Shown here piece by piece: positions 50,916 to 64,000 of a stretch of 64,000 nucleotides of DNA (position 1 is its first letter; every line of letters starts with the position of its first letter). The stretch covers positions 558,001-622,000 of the forward strand of contig NZ_FOMD01000003.1 of the NCBI RefSeq assembly GCF_900112525.1. The letters run 5' to 3'. A program made the translations under genes and the position numbers. The notes under the pieces are model-generated. The model saw only the letters and a list, made by a program, of their open reading frames with translations. It was not told where the DNA came from and did no database searches. This DNA is from Klenkia taihuensis (lineage in GTDB: Bacteria > Actinomycetota > Actinomycetes > Mycobacteriales > Geodermatophilaceae).

Positions 50916-51761
50916 GTGGACGCCTTCCTCGACGGCGAGCTCGACGACCTCGCCGAGGACGACGACGAGCTCGAGGACGACCTCGAGGACGACGAGGGGA
51001 CCCGCGAGGTGGAGGGCCTGGCCTTCGACCACGGCGACCGGCGCTCCCCGGTCGGCGACGCCGAGGCCCGCACCCTGCTGCTGGACGGCGAGCTCGACCT
51101 CGAGGGCCGGCTGCTCGACGCCTCGAACGTCACCCTGATCGGGGCGATCCGGACCCCGGAGCTGGCGGGGGAGTGCGTCTACAAGCCCGTCCGCGGCGAG
51201 CGGCCGCTCTGGGACTTCCCCGACGGCACCCTCGCCGGCCGGGAGATCAGCGCCTACCTCGTCTCCGAGGCCACCGGCTGGCGGGTGGTGCCGCCGACCG
51301 TGCTGCGCGACGGCCCGTTCGGCCCCGGCATGGTGCAGCTCTGGCAGCACGCCGACCCCACGGTGGAGATGACGACGTTCGTCCGGCGCGACCACCCGGC
51401 GCTGCGCCGGATGGCGGTGTTCGACGCGGTGGTCAACAACGCCGACCGCAAGGGCGGCCACATGATCCCGACCGCCGACGGCCACGTGTACGGCGTCGAC
51501 CACGGCATCTGCTTCTCGCCCGACCCCAAGCTGCGCACCCTGCTGTGGCGCTGGGCCGGCCAGCCGCTCACCGCCGAGGCGGTCGAGGTGCTCGAGCGCC
51601 TGCAGGACCAGCTGCGCGACGACCTGGGGGAGCAGCTGCACGAGCACCTGACCCGCACCGAGGTCCGGCGCACCCAGCAGCGGGTGGCCGACCTGCTGCG
51701 CACCGGCCGGCACCCCGAGCCCAGCGGCGACTGGCCGGCGCTGCCCTGGCCGCCCTTCTGA
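50916..51761 (+). CDS. SCO1664 family protein (PI3/4-kinase-like fold)
   Basis: A 281-residue protein with a very acidic N terminus, then the SCO1664-type core: ASNVTLIGAIRTPELAGECVYKPVRGERPLWDFPDGTLAGREISAYLVSEATGW, where Lys in VYKPV is the ATP-site lysine, and VFDAVVNNADRKGGHMI and VYGVDHGICFS supply catalytic Asp/Asn and metal Asp. This suggests a phosphatidylinositol-kinase-like phosphotransferase of unknown substrate. GTG 50916 (GGGGGA upstream) is my choice; GTG 50811 would overlap DUF3090 by about 70 bases. Confidence 0.85.
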   Translation: MDAFLDGELDDLAEDDDELEDDLEDDEGTREVEGLAFDHGDRRSPVGDAEARTLLLDGELDLEGRLLDASNVTLIGAIRTPELAGECVYKPVRGERPLWDFPDGTLAGREISAYLVSEATGWRVVPPTVLRDGPFGPGMVQLWQHADPTVEMTTFVRRDHPALRRMAVFDAVVNNADRKGGHMIPTADGHVYGVDHGICFSPDPKLRTLLWRWAGQPLTAEAVEVLERLQDQLRDDLGEQLHEHLTRTEVRRTQQRVADLLRTGRHPEPSGDWPALPWPPF

Positions 51762-51796
51762 TCTCCGCTGTCGGACCCCCGCCGTAGGCTCGGGTC

Positions 51797-53044
51797 GTGC
51801 TCAGCTGGCCCGCCCCCCTCCTGCCCTCCCTGCCCGGGAACGGCCCCGCCCTGCGGTTGCACGACACCGCGCGCCGCGAGGTCGTGCAGACCGAGCCGGG
51901 CCCCGTGGCGAAGATGTACGTCTGCGGCATCACGCCCTACGACGCCACCCACCTGGGGCACGCCGCCACCTACCTGGCCTTCGACCTGGTCAACCGGCTC
52001 TGGCGCGACCTGGGCCACGCGGTGCACTACGTGCAGAACGTCACCGACGTCGACGACCCGCTCTTCGAGCGGGCGAACCGCGACGGCGAGGACTGGATCG
52101 TGCTCGGCATGCGCGAGACCGCGCTGTTCCGCGAGGACATGACGGCGCTGCGGGTGCTCCCGCCCGAGGACTACGTGGGCGCCGTCGAGGCCATCCCGCA
52201 GATCGTCGCCCACGTCGAGGAGCTGCAGGCCGCGGGCCTGGCCTACACCCTCGACGACGGCACCGGCGACGTCTACCACGACATCGCGCAGGCCCCCGGC
52301 TTCGGCGGGGAGAGCGGCTACGACGAGCCCACCATGCTGCGGTTCTCCGCCGAGCGCGGCGGAGACCCCGACCGGCCCGGCAAGCGCAACCGGCTCGACC
52401 CCCTGCTGTGGCGCGGGGCCCGCGAGGGCGAGCCGTCCTGGCCCGGCCCGCAGGGCGTCGCCGGCCGGCCCGGCTGGCACGTCGAGTGCGCCTCCATCGC
52501 GCTGGGCACCATCGGCATGGGCTTCGACGTGCAGGGCGGCGGCAGCGACCTGGTCTTCCCGCACCACGAGTTCTCCGCGGTGCACGCCGAGGCGCTCACC
52601 GGCACCAAGCCCTTCGCGCAGGCCTACGTGCACGCCGCGATGATCGGCCTGGACGGCGAGAAGATGAGCAAGAGCCGGGGCAACCTGGTGTTCGTCTCCC
52701 GGCTGCGCGGCGACGGCGTCGACCCGATGGCGATCCGGCTGGCGCTGCTGAGCGGCCACTACCGCACCGACCGGGCCTGGACCCCCGACCTGCTGGAGGC
52801 CGCCGAGCGCCGGCTGGCCACCTGGCGGGAGGCGGTCAGCCGCCGGTCGGGTGCCTGCGCCGCCGAGGTGCTGGGCGCCGTCCGCGAGCGGCTGGCCGAC
52901 GACCTCGACTCGCCCGGCGCGATCGCCGCCCTGGACGCCTGGGCCACCGCGACCCTGGCCGGCGGCGAGGTCGCCGAGCAGGACGAGGGCGCGCCCGACG
53001 TCGTCCGCGACGCCGTCGACGCCCTCCTCGGCATCGCCCTGTAG
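51797..53044 (+). CDS. mshC: L-cysteine:1D-myo-inosityl 2-amino-2-deoxy-alpha-D-glucopyranoside ligase
   Basis: Joins Cys to GlcN-Ins in mycothiol synthesis, an actinobacterial thiol. 415 residues, the usual MshC length. It is a class I Cys-tRNA-synthetase relative: zinc-site Cys in [14 protein letters not shown]-like [26 protein letters not shown] and KMSKS as KMSKSRGN. Unlike CysS it lacks the anticodon-binding domain. TAGGCT precedes GTG 51797 by six bases. Confidence 0.95.
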   Translation: MLSWPAPLLPSLPGNGPALRLHDTARREVVQTEPGPVAKMYVCGITPYDATHLGHAATYLAFDLVNRLWRDLGHAVHYVQNVTDVDDPLFERANRDGEDWIVLGMRETALFREDMTALRVLPPEDYVGAVEAIPQIVAHVEELQAAGLAYTLDDGTGDVYHDIAQAPGFGGESGYDEPTMLRFSAERGGDPDRPGKRNRLDPLLWRGAREGEPSWPGPQGVAGRPGWHVECASIALGTIGMGFDVQGGGSDLVFPHHEFSAVHAEALTGTKPFAQAYVHAAMIGLDGEKMSKSRGNLVFVSRLRGDGVDPMAIRLALLSGHYRTDRAWTPDLLEAAERRLATWREAVSRRSGACAAEVLGAVRERLADDLDSPGAIAALDAWATATLAGGEVAEQDEGAPDVVRDAVDALLGIAL

Positions 53045-53049
53045 CCCCG

Positions 53050-54072
53050 GTGGCCACGTTCCGGCTCACCGACCGGGCCGCCCGCGAGCAGGCCGAGCAG
53101 CAGCTCGCGCCCGGGGCCGCCCGGTCCACCGCCGGGCGGGGCCGGGCCCGGCCGGAGCCCGAGGACCCGCTGCGGACGGCGTACGAGCGCGACCGCGACC
53201 GCATCCTGCACGCCAAGGCCTTCCGGCGGCTCAAGCACAAGACGCAGGTCTTCCTGCACCCCGACGGCGACCACTTCGTCACCCGGCTGACCCACACGCT
53301 GCAGGTCACCCAGGTGGCCCGGTCGCTGGCCGCGGCGCTGGGGCTCAACGAGACCCTCGCCGAGGCGATCGCGCTGGGCCACGACGTCGGGCACTCGCCG
53401 TTCGGGCACATCGGCGAGGAGGCGCTGGACCCCTACGTCCCGGGCGGCTGGCACCACGCCGCGCAGGGCGTGCGCATCGTGGAGCGACTGGAGGACCTCA
53501 ACCTCACCTGGGAGGTCCGCGACGGGGTGCGGGCGCACAGCTGGAAGATCGACCCGCCGCCGACCACCCGCGAGGCCGAGTGCGTGCGCTACGCCGACCG
53601 GATCGGCTACCTGTCCCACGACGCGCTGGACGCCGTCCGGGCCGGGGTGCTGGAACCCGGTGACCTGCCGGCGCGGGCGCGGGAGGTGTTCGGCGAGCCG
53701 GGCAGCCAGATGGTCGGCGCGATGATCGACGCGGTGGTCGCCGGGAGCCTGGCCGACGGCGGCCGGGTGGTCATGGCCCCCGGGCCGCTGGAGGCCATGC
53801 ACGAGCTGCGGGCGTTCATGTTCGAGCGGGTCTACGGCTCGGAGGTCGCCGCCGGGCAGAAGCACGTGGCCATCGACGTGATCCGCCGGCTGGTGGAGCA
53901 CTACCTGGCCCACCCCGAGCAGATCCCCGACAGCTACCGCGACGCGGATGCCGACACGATGACGCAGGTCGTCGACCACGTCACCGGCATGACCGACCGC
54001 TACGCCCTCACCACCCACGACCGCCTCTTCGGCGCCGACGCCACCAACCTGATGCGCCCTCTGCTGCCCTGA
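53050..54072 (+). CDS. dgt: dNTP triphosphohydrolase (dGTPase-like HD protein)
   Basis: A 340-residue HD-domain hydrolase cleaving dNTPs to nucleoside and triphosphate. HD ligands: His in THTLQVTQVARSLA region, GHDVGHSPFGHIGEEAL (HD pair) and CVRYADRIGYLSHD (distal Asp). The opening DPLRTAYERDRDRILHAKAFRRLKHKTQVF is the dGTPase-like signature. GTG 53050 follows mshC by five bases, so it is probably co-transcribed. A large palindrome lies 20 bases after the stop. Confidence 0.9.
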   Translation: MATFRLTDRAAREQAEQQLAPGAARSTAGRGRARPEPEDPLRTAYERDRDRILHAKAFRRLKHKTQVFLHPDGDHFVTRLTHTLQVTQVARSLAAALGLNETLAEAIALGHDVGHSPFGHIGEEALDPYVPGGWHHAAQGVRIVERLEDLNLTWEVRDGVRAHSWKIDPPPTTREAECVRYADRIGYLSHDALDAVRAGVLEPGDLPARAREVFGEPGSQMVGAMIDAVVAGSLADGGRVVMAPGPLEAMHELRAFMFERVYGSEVAAGQKHVAIDVIRRLVEHYLAHPEQIPDSYRDADADTMTQVVDHVTGMTDRYALTTHDRLFGADATNLMRPLLP

Positions 54073-54092
54073 CCGCCCGGACCCACTGCGGC

Positions 54093-54164
54093 GGTGATCA
54101 TGGGGTTGTGGCCACCGGACACGCCGGCCGCGGCGTGTCGCTCGGCGACAACCCCATGATCACC
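54093..54164. repeat. Nested intergenic palindrome with perfect 17-bp arms
   Basis: GGTGATCATGGGGTTGT (54093-54109) is the exact reverse complement of 54148-54164. Inside, GACACGCC (54118-54125) and GGCGTGTC (54132-54139) form a second perfect 8-bp stem. It fills the gap between the convergent dgt and PAC2 genes and could terminate both. The low-GC arm core GATCATGGGGTTGT is unusual for this DNA and suggests a dispersed repeat. Confidence 0.75.
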
Positions 54165-54177
54165 TGGGCGGGGTGAG

Positions 54178-55032
54178 CTACCCGCGGTCGCGGCGCTTGA
54201 GGTAGCGCTCGAACTCGCGCGCGATCTGGTCGCCGTCGGCGTCGGCCAGGTCGGTCTCGGTGGCCTTCTCCTCCAGCGCCCGCACGTACTCCACGACCTC
54301 GTCGTCGTCGGCGGCCATCTCGTCGACGGTCTTCACCCACTGCGCGGCCTGCTCGGTCAGCCCCTCCATCGGGACGGTGACCTCGAGGACCTCCTCGACC
54401 CGGTGCAGCAGCGCGACGGTCGCCTGGGGGGAGGGCGGCTGGGAGACGTAGTGCGGGACGGCGGCCCAGAAGCTCACCGCCGGCAGGCCGGCCTGCACGC
54501 AGGCGTCCTGGAACACGCCGAGGATGCCGGTCGGGCCGGAGTACTTCGACGTCTCCAGGCCCCAGGTGCGGGCGGACTCCTCGTCGTAGGCCGAGCCGGT
54601 CACCGGGGTGGGCCGGGTGTGCGGGGTGTCGGCCAGCAGCGCGCCCAGGGCCACCACCGTGCTGACGTCGAGCTCGGTGAGGATGCCGATCAGCTCGGCG
54701 CAGAACCCGCGCCAGCGCATGTTGGGCTCGATGCCGCGCACCAGGACGACGTCGCGCTCGCCGCCGGCGGGCCGCCGGGCCACGGAGATGCGGGTGGTGG
54801 GCCACTCGATCCGGCGGCTGACGCCGTCGACGAGGTTCACGGTGGGGCGGTTGACCTGGAAGTCGTAGTAGTCCTCGGGGTCCAGCGCGGCCAGCGGCTC
54901 GGCGTCCCAGATGAGCTCCAGGTGCTCCAGCGCGCCGGTCGCGGCGTCCCCGGCGTCGTTCCAGCCCTCGAAGGCGACCACGACGACGGGGTCGGTCAGG
55001 CGGGGCAGATCGGAGGGGCCGTGGTCGATCAC
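54178..55032 (-). CDS. PAC2 family protein
   Basis: A 284-residue protein of the PAC2 (proteasome assembly chaperone 2-like) family: [51 protein letters not shown] and [23 protein letters not shown]. Bacterial members are widespread in actinobacteria and their role is unproven. GTG 55032 is seven bases after TAGGCT on the minus strand (leaderless). It lies close to the proteasome ATPase gene but on the other strand. Confidence 0.88.
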   Translation of the reverse strand: MIDHGPSDLPRLTDPVVVVAFEGWNDAGDAATGALEHLELIWDAEPLAALDPEDYYDFQVNRPTVNLVDGVSRRIEWPTTRISVARRPAGGERDVVLVRGIEPNMRWRGFCAELIGILTELDVSTVVALGALLADTPHTRPTPVTGSAYDEESARTWGLETSKYSGPTGILGVFQDACVQAGLPAVSFWAAVPHYVSQPPSPQATVALLHRVEEVLEVTVPMEGLTEQAAQWVKTVDEMAADDDEVVEYVRALEEKATETDLADADGDQIAREFERYLKRRDRG

Positions 55033-55183
55033 CCGACCGAGCCTACGTCGCCCGCGCTGCTGCGCCGTCCGACCGGCCCGGCGTGCGACCATGGACGACG
55101 ACCGGTCGCACCGCGGAGCCCCGCAACGCTGCTGGCTCGCCCCCGCGCGAGCAGCTCCCGTTGACCCCGCCCGTGAGGATCCC

Positions 55184-58981
<3,798 letters not shown>

Positions 58982-58995
58982 CCGGAAGGACCCCC

Positions 58996-59685
58996 GTGCC
59001 CCCGACGACCCTGCAGGCCGTGCTCTTCGACATGGACGGCACCCTGTTGGCGACCGAGCAGTACTGGGACGAGGCGCTCGCCGAGCTCGCCGCCGGCTGG
59101 GGCGGTGCCGTCTCGGCCGCCGCGCTCGCCTCGACCGCCGGGGTGGACCTGGACGGCGCCATGGAGATCGTGCGCCGGGACGTCGGGGTGCAGCGCACAC
59201 CCGCGCAGGCCCGGCAGGACGCCGAGTGGGTGCTGGGCCGGGTCACCGCGCTCATGGCCCGGTCGGTCACCTGGCAGCCCGGCGCCCGGGAGCTGCTCAC
59301 CGAGTGCCTGGCCTCCGGGGTGCGCACCGCCCTGGTCACCACCACCTACCGCCCGCTGGTGGAGCTGGTGCTGGGGCACCTGCGCGCCGACCTGGGCACG
59401 GAGCCGTTCGAGGTGACCGTGTGCGGCGACGAGGTACCGGCCCTCAAACCCGACCCGGCGCCCTACCTGCAGGCGCTGGCCGCCCTCGGGCTCTCGGCAG
59501 CCGAGTGCGTGGTCGTGGAGGACTCGCACACCGGCAGCCGGGCCGGGCTCGCCGCGGGCTGCCGCGTGCTCGTCGTGCCGCACGGCCAGGAGCTGCCCAG
59601 CACACCGGGCCTGACCGTCGGCGACACCCTGGTCGGCATCGGGGTCGCCGACCTCGCCGGGCTGGCGGACCCGGCCGTCGTCTGA
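58996..59685 (+). CDS. HAD-superfamily phosphatase
   Basis: A 229-residue beta-phosphoglucomutase/phosphatase-type HAD protein. Motif I VLFDMDGTLLATE (both Asps present, so phosphatase), motif II ALVTTTY, motif III Lys in ALKPDPAPY, motif IV VVVEDSHTGSRAGLAAG. GTG 58996 has GGAAGGA upstream; a GTG overlapping the metH stop at 58978 is possible. Position after metH is common in actinobacteria; substrate unknown. Confidence 0.88.
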   Translation: MPPTTLQAVLFDMDGTLLATEQYWDEALAELAAGWGGAVSAAALASTAGVDLDGAMEIVRRDVGVQRTPAQARQDAEWVLGRVTALMARSVTWQPGARELLTECLASGVRTALVTTTYRPLVELVLGHLRADLGTEPFEVTVCGDEVPALKPDPAPYLQALAALGLSAAECVVVEDSHTGSRAGLAAGCRVLVVPHGQELPSTPGLTVGDTLVGIGVADLAGLADPAVV

Positions 59686-59692
59686 CCCGCCC

Positions 59693-61577
<1,885 letters not shown>

Positions 61578-61644
61578 GGCGCACCGGGCGGGTGGGGTGA
61601 GCCGTTGCGCGCCCGTCACGGGGAGGTCCGGCGGCGCGGGCGTT

Positions 61645-61667
61645 CTGTCGCACCGCGTGGATACAGT
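61645..61667 (+). promoter_or_regulatory. PafBC-type promoter upstream of mpa
   Basis: CTGTCGCAC (61645-61653), eight bases, TACAGT (61662-61667). It differs from the two minus-strand copies by one base in the box. Here the start codon is 38 bases downstream with a GGAGG ribosome-binding site, so the mRNA is leadered. Confidence 0.62.
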
Positions 61668-61705
61668 GACGGCTCGGCAGCCCCTGACGTGTGCGGAGGT
61701 GCGTG

Positions 61706-63487
61706 ATGGGTTCTCTCGGGCCTGATGAGTTCCGGGCGCGGCGTGATCGTGACGTCGCCTCGCTGGTGAGCCAGATCAGCTACCTGGAGGAGGAGATCGG
61801 CCTCCTGCGCCGCAAGGTGTCCGACAGCCCGCGCCAGGTGCGGGCGCTCGAGGAGCGGGTCGCCGAGGCCGAGGGGCGCGCGGCCTTCCTCTCCGAGCGC
61901 AACGACAAGCTCAGCGAGACCCTGCGCGGCGCCCGCGACCAGCTGGTGCAGCTCAAGGAGGAGATCGAGCGGCTGGGCCAGCCCCCGTCGGGCTACGGCG
62001 TCTTCCTGGGCCGGTTCGACGACGGCACGGTCGACGTGTTCACCGGGGGCCGCAAGCTGCGGGTGTCGGTGTCGCCGGCGGTCGACGTCGAGGGCCTGCA
62101 GTACGGCCAGGAGCTGATGCTCAACGAGGCCATGAACGTCGTCGAGGCGCGCGGCTTCGAGCGCTCCGGCGACGTGGTGATGCTCAAGGAGCTGCTGGAG
62201 CCGATCGAGGGCCAGGCGCCCCGCGCGCTGGTGGTCGGGCACACCGACGAGGAGCGCGTGGTCTCCCTCGCCGACTCCCTCGCCGGGCAGAAGCTGCGGG
62301 CCGGTGACTCCCTGCTGCTGGAGTCCCGCTCGGGGTTCGTCTACGAGCGCATCCCCAAGAGCGAGGTCGAGGAGCTGATCCTGGAGGAGGTCCCCGACAT
62401 CGACTACGGCGACATCGGCGGGCTGTCGCGGCAGATCGAGCAGATCCGCGACGCCGTCGAGATGCCGTTCCTGCACAAGGACCTGTTCAAGACCTACGAG
62501 CTGCGCCCGCCCAAGGGCATCCTGCTCTACGGCCCGCCCGGGTGCGGGAAGACGCTGATCGCCAAGGCGGTCGCGAACTCGCTCGCCAAGCAGATCGCCG
62601 TGGCGCACGGCGCCGAGGAGGCGACCCGCGCGCGGTCCTACTTCCTCAACATCAAGGGCCCCGAGCTGCTGAACAAGTACGTCGGCGAGACCGAGCGGCA
62701 CATCCGGCTGGTCTTCCAGCGGGCCCGCGAGAAGGCCAGCGAGGGCGCGCCGGTCATCGTGTTCTTCGACGAGATGGACTCGATCTTCCGCACCCGCGGC
62801 ACCGGGGTGAGCTCCGACGTGGAGTCCACGATCGTGCCGCAGCTGCTCAGCGAGATCGACGGCGTCGAGGGCCTGGAGAACGTCATCGTCATCGGCGCCT
62901 CCAACCGCGAGGACATGATCGACCCGGCGATCCTGCGGCCGGGCCGTCTCGACGTGAAGATCAAGATCGAGCGCCCGGACGCCGAGGCCGCCCGCGACAT
63001 CTTCACCAAGTACCTGACGACGACGCTGCCCATCCACGCCGACGACCTGGCCGAGCACGGGGGCAGCCGCGAGGCGACCATCGCCGGGATGATCCAGTCG
63101 ACGGTGGAGCGGATGTACACCGAGAGCGAGGAGAACCGCTTCCTCGAGGTGACCTACGCCAACGGCGACAAGGAGGTCCTGTACTTCAAGGACTTCAACT
63201 CCGGCGCCATGCTGCAGAACATCGTCGACCGGGCGAAGAAGATGGCCATCAAGGACCGCCTGGAGACCGGCGTCGACGGGCTGCGGGTGGGCCACCTCAT
63301 GGCGGCGTGCGTGGACGAGTTCAAGGAGAACGAGGACCTCCCGAACACCACCAACCCCGACGACTGGGCGCGCATCTCGGGCAAGAAGGGCGAGCGGATC
63401 GTGTACATCCGCACGCTCATCAGCGGCAAGGGCAGCGATGCCGGCCGGGCGATCGACACCGCCACCAACACCGGCCAGTACCTGTAG
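61706..63487 (+). CDS. mpa: Proteasome-associated AAA ATPase (Mpa/ARC)
   Basis: Hexameric unfoldase that binds pupylated proteins and feeds them to the 20S proteasome. 593 residues. An N-terminal coiled coil (~15-90, [18 protein letters not shown]) binds Pup; two OB-like domains follow; Walker [13 protein letters not shown] begins near residue 276, Walker B is [10 protein letters not shown], and the second region of homology is [11 protein letters not shown]. The C terminus is NTGQYL, the QYL tail that docks on the proteasome. ATG 61706 has CGGAGGTG upstream. A PafBC-type element precedes it. Confidence 0.96.
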   Translation: MGSLGPDEFRARRDRDVASLVSQISYLEEEIGLLRRKVSDSPRQVRALEERVAEAEGRAAFLSERNDKLSETLRGARDQLVQLKEEIERLGQPPSGYGVFLGRFDDGTVDVFTGGRKLRVSVSPAVDVEGLQYGQELMLNEAMNVVEARGFERSGDVVMLKELLEPIEGQAPRALVVGHTDEERVVSLADSLAGQKLRAGDSLLLESRSGFVYERIPKSEVEELILEEVPDIDYGDIGGLSRQIEQIRDAVEMPFLHKDLFKTYELRPPKGILLYGPPGCGKTLIAKAVANSLAKQIAVAHGAEEATRARSYFLNIKGPELLNKYVGETERHIRLVFQRAREKASEGAPVIVFFDEMDSIFRTRGTGVSSDVESTIVPQLLSEIDGVEGLENVIVIGASNREDMIDPAILRPGRLDVKIKIERPDAEAARDIFTKYLTTTLPIHADDLAEHGGSREATIAGMIQSTVERMYTESEENRFLEVTYANGDKEVLYFKDFNSGAMLQNIVDRAKKMAIKDRLETGVDGLRVGHLMAACVDEFKENEDLPNTTNPDDWARISGKKGERIVYIRTLISGKGSDAGRAIDTATNTGQYL

Positions 63488-63490
63488 TCC

Positions 63491-64000
63491 GTGCGGAGGG
63501 CGCTGCTGGCGGTCGGTGCCGTCCTGGTGCTGGCCGGGTGCTCGTCGACCGTCGAGGGCTCGGCCAGCCCGGCGCCGGTGACCACGCCGACGCCGGGCGA
63601 CGACCCGATGGTCGACGCACCCGCCGTCGGCACCTGCCACGCCGTCGAGTCCGCCTACGACCCGCTGGAGGTGCCCGAGGTCGTCGAGTGCGGCGACGGG
63701 CACACCGGGGAGACCGCCGCGGTGCTGGACACCGGCCTGCCCGTCGAGGCCGAGTACCCCACCCAGGACGACCTGGACGAGGGCTACCTCGGCGACGCCT
63801 ACGACGACGTCTGCTCCTACGACACCGCCGACGACTACCTGCGCGCCCAGCCCGGCGACCGGTCCTACACCAACTACACCCAGGTGCTGCCCACCCCGGA
63901 GCAGTGGGCGCGGGGTGCCCGCTGGGTGGCCTGCGACGTCACCTACGGCTACTCGCAGCCCGAGCCGGCCCCGGGCCGGATGGCCGGTGCCCTGGAGTCC
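63491..64000 (+). CDS. Septum-formation-domain-like lipoprotein (3' end outside window)
   Basis: An exported protein, 170 residues visible, still open at the window edge. Signal ends LVLAGC with Cys17 as lipid anchor; a Ser/Thr/Pro linker follows. VGTCHAVESAYDPLEVPEVVECGDGHTGETAAVLDTG has the GxC...V.C...H..E pattern of the septum-formation domain. GTG 63491 follows the mpa stop by three bases. Function unproven; it interrupts the usual mpa-dop order, or dop lies further on. Confidence 0.75.
   Translation, partial: MRRALLAVGAVLVLAGCSSTVEGSASPAPVTTPTPGDDPMVDAPAVGTCHAVESAYDPLEVPEVVECGDGHTGETAAVLDTGLPVEAEYPTQDDLDEGYLGDAYDDVCSYDTADDYLRAQPGDRSYTNYTQVLPTPEQWARGARWVACDVTYGYSQPEPAPGRMAGALES

Noticed and set aside
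55033-55183. A cobalamin or SAM riboswitch before metH
   Set aside because: I looked for the B12 box and SAM-I/SAM-IV/SAH core motifs in the 150-base leader and could not recognise any; a covariance search would decide.

Overview
The window is very GC-rich (clearly above 70% by eye) with GTG/ATG starts, GTGA/ATGA stop-start overlaps and many apparently leaderless genes. It carries actinobacterial markers: mycothiol ligase mshC, the Pup-proteasome ATPase Mpa/ARC, PAC2, DUF3090, SCO1664-family and DUF222-HNH proteins. I infer an actinobacterium close to Geodermatophilaceae (Blastococcus, Modestobacter, Geodermatophilus). The family is a guess from gene content and style, not a database result. 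I see no phage, insertion sequence or CRISPR.

Layout. 1-2626: end of a VanZ-like gene, a HAD hydrolase and a CocE/NonD hydrolase. 2747-7507: a five-gene liv-type ABC importer closed by a hairpin. 7601-9810: a NarL-type histidine kinase and response regulator. 9825-11549: a DUF222-HNH endonuclease gene behind a PafBC-type DNA-damage promoter.

11767-24821 is the most interesting block: a tetrahydrofolate-linked pathway for methoxylated aromatics. It has two LigM/DesA-like O-demethylases, a two-subunit LigAB extradiol dioxygenase, FolP, FolC, MetF, a FolD-like dehydrogenase lacking the cyclohydrolase lysine, PurU and a cyclodeaminase/FchA-like protein. A convergent five-gene operon encodes a GalB-like hydratase, a LigK-like aldolase, a methylesterase-like hydrolase, a muconolactone-isomerase-like protein and an SDR. 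Read together: syringate (two methoxy groups) to 3-O-methylgallate to gallate, ring cleavage to 4-oxalomesaconate, then pyruvate and oxaloacetate, with methyl groups leaving 5-methyl-THF as formate. Four promoters in this block share the 9-mer CTAGCGTCG.

24931-32232: accessory metabolism, including an SDR-aldo/keto reductase-esterase operon divergent from a TetR gene across a perfect 18-bp palindrome, a lipoprotein class A beta-lactamase, a dienelactone hydrolase and a UBP-type zinc-finger protein. 32336-35302: DUF4397 protein, sortase, ECF sigma factor and RskA-like anti-sigma. 35438-35521: tRNA-Leu(GAG). 35643-44140: an M20 peptidase, a MASE1-like/GGDEF diguanylate cyclase, redox enzymes, a propeller lipoprotein, and a stand-alone rpsD divergent from a DUF2470 gene across an iron-box-like site.

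44103-64000 is mostly housekeeping: an ABC-F protein, a RecD2-like helicase, uppP, the conserved phosphomutase-DUF3090-SCO1664-mshC run, a dNTP triphosphohydrolase, PAC2, metH, a RecB-like nuclease, trmI and mpa. RecB-like and mpa both lie behind PafBC-type elements matching the one upstream of the HNH gene, which suggests a shared RecA-independent damage response. Three unrelated long intergenic palindromes (2632, 42624, 54093) look like dispersed repeats or terminators.
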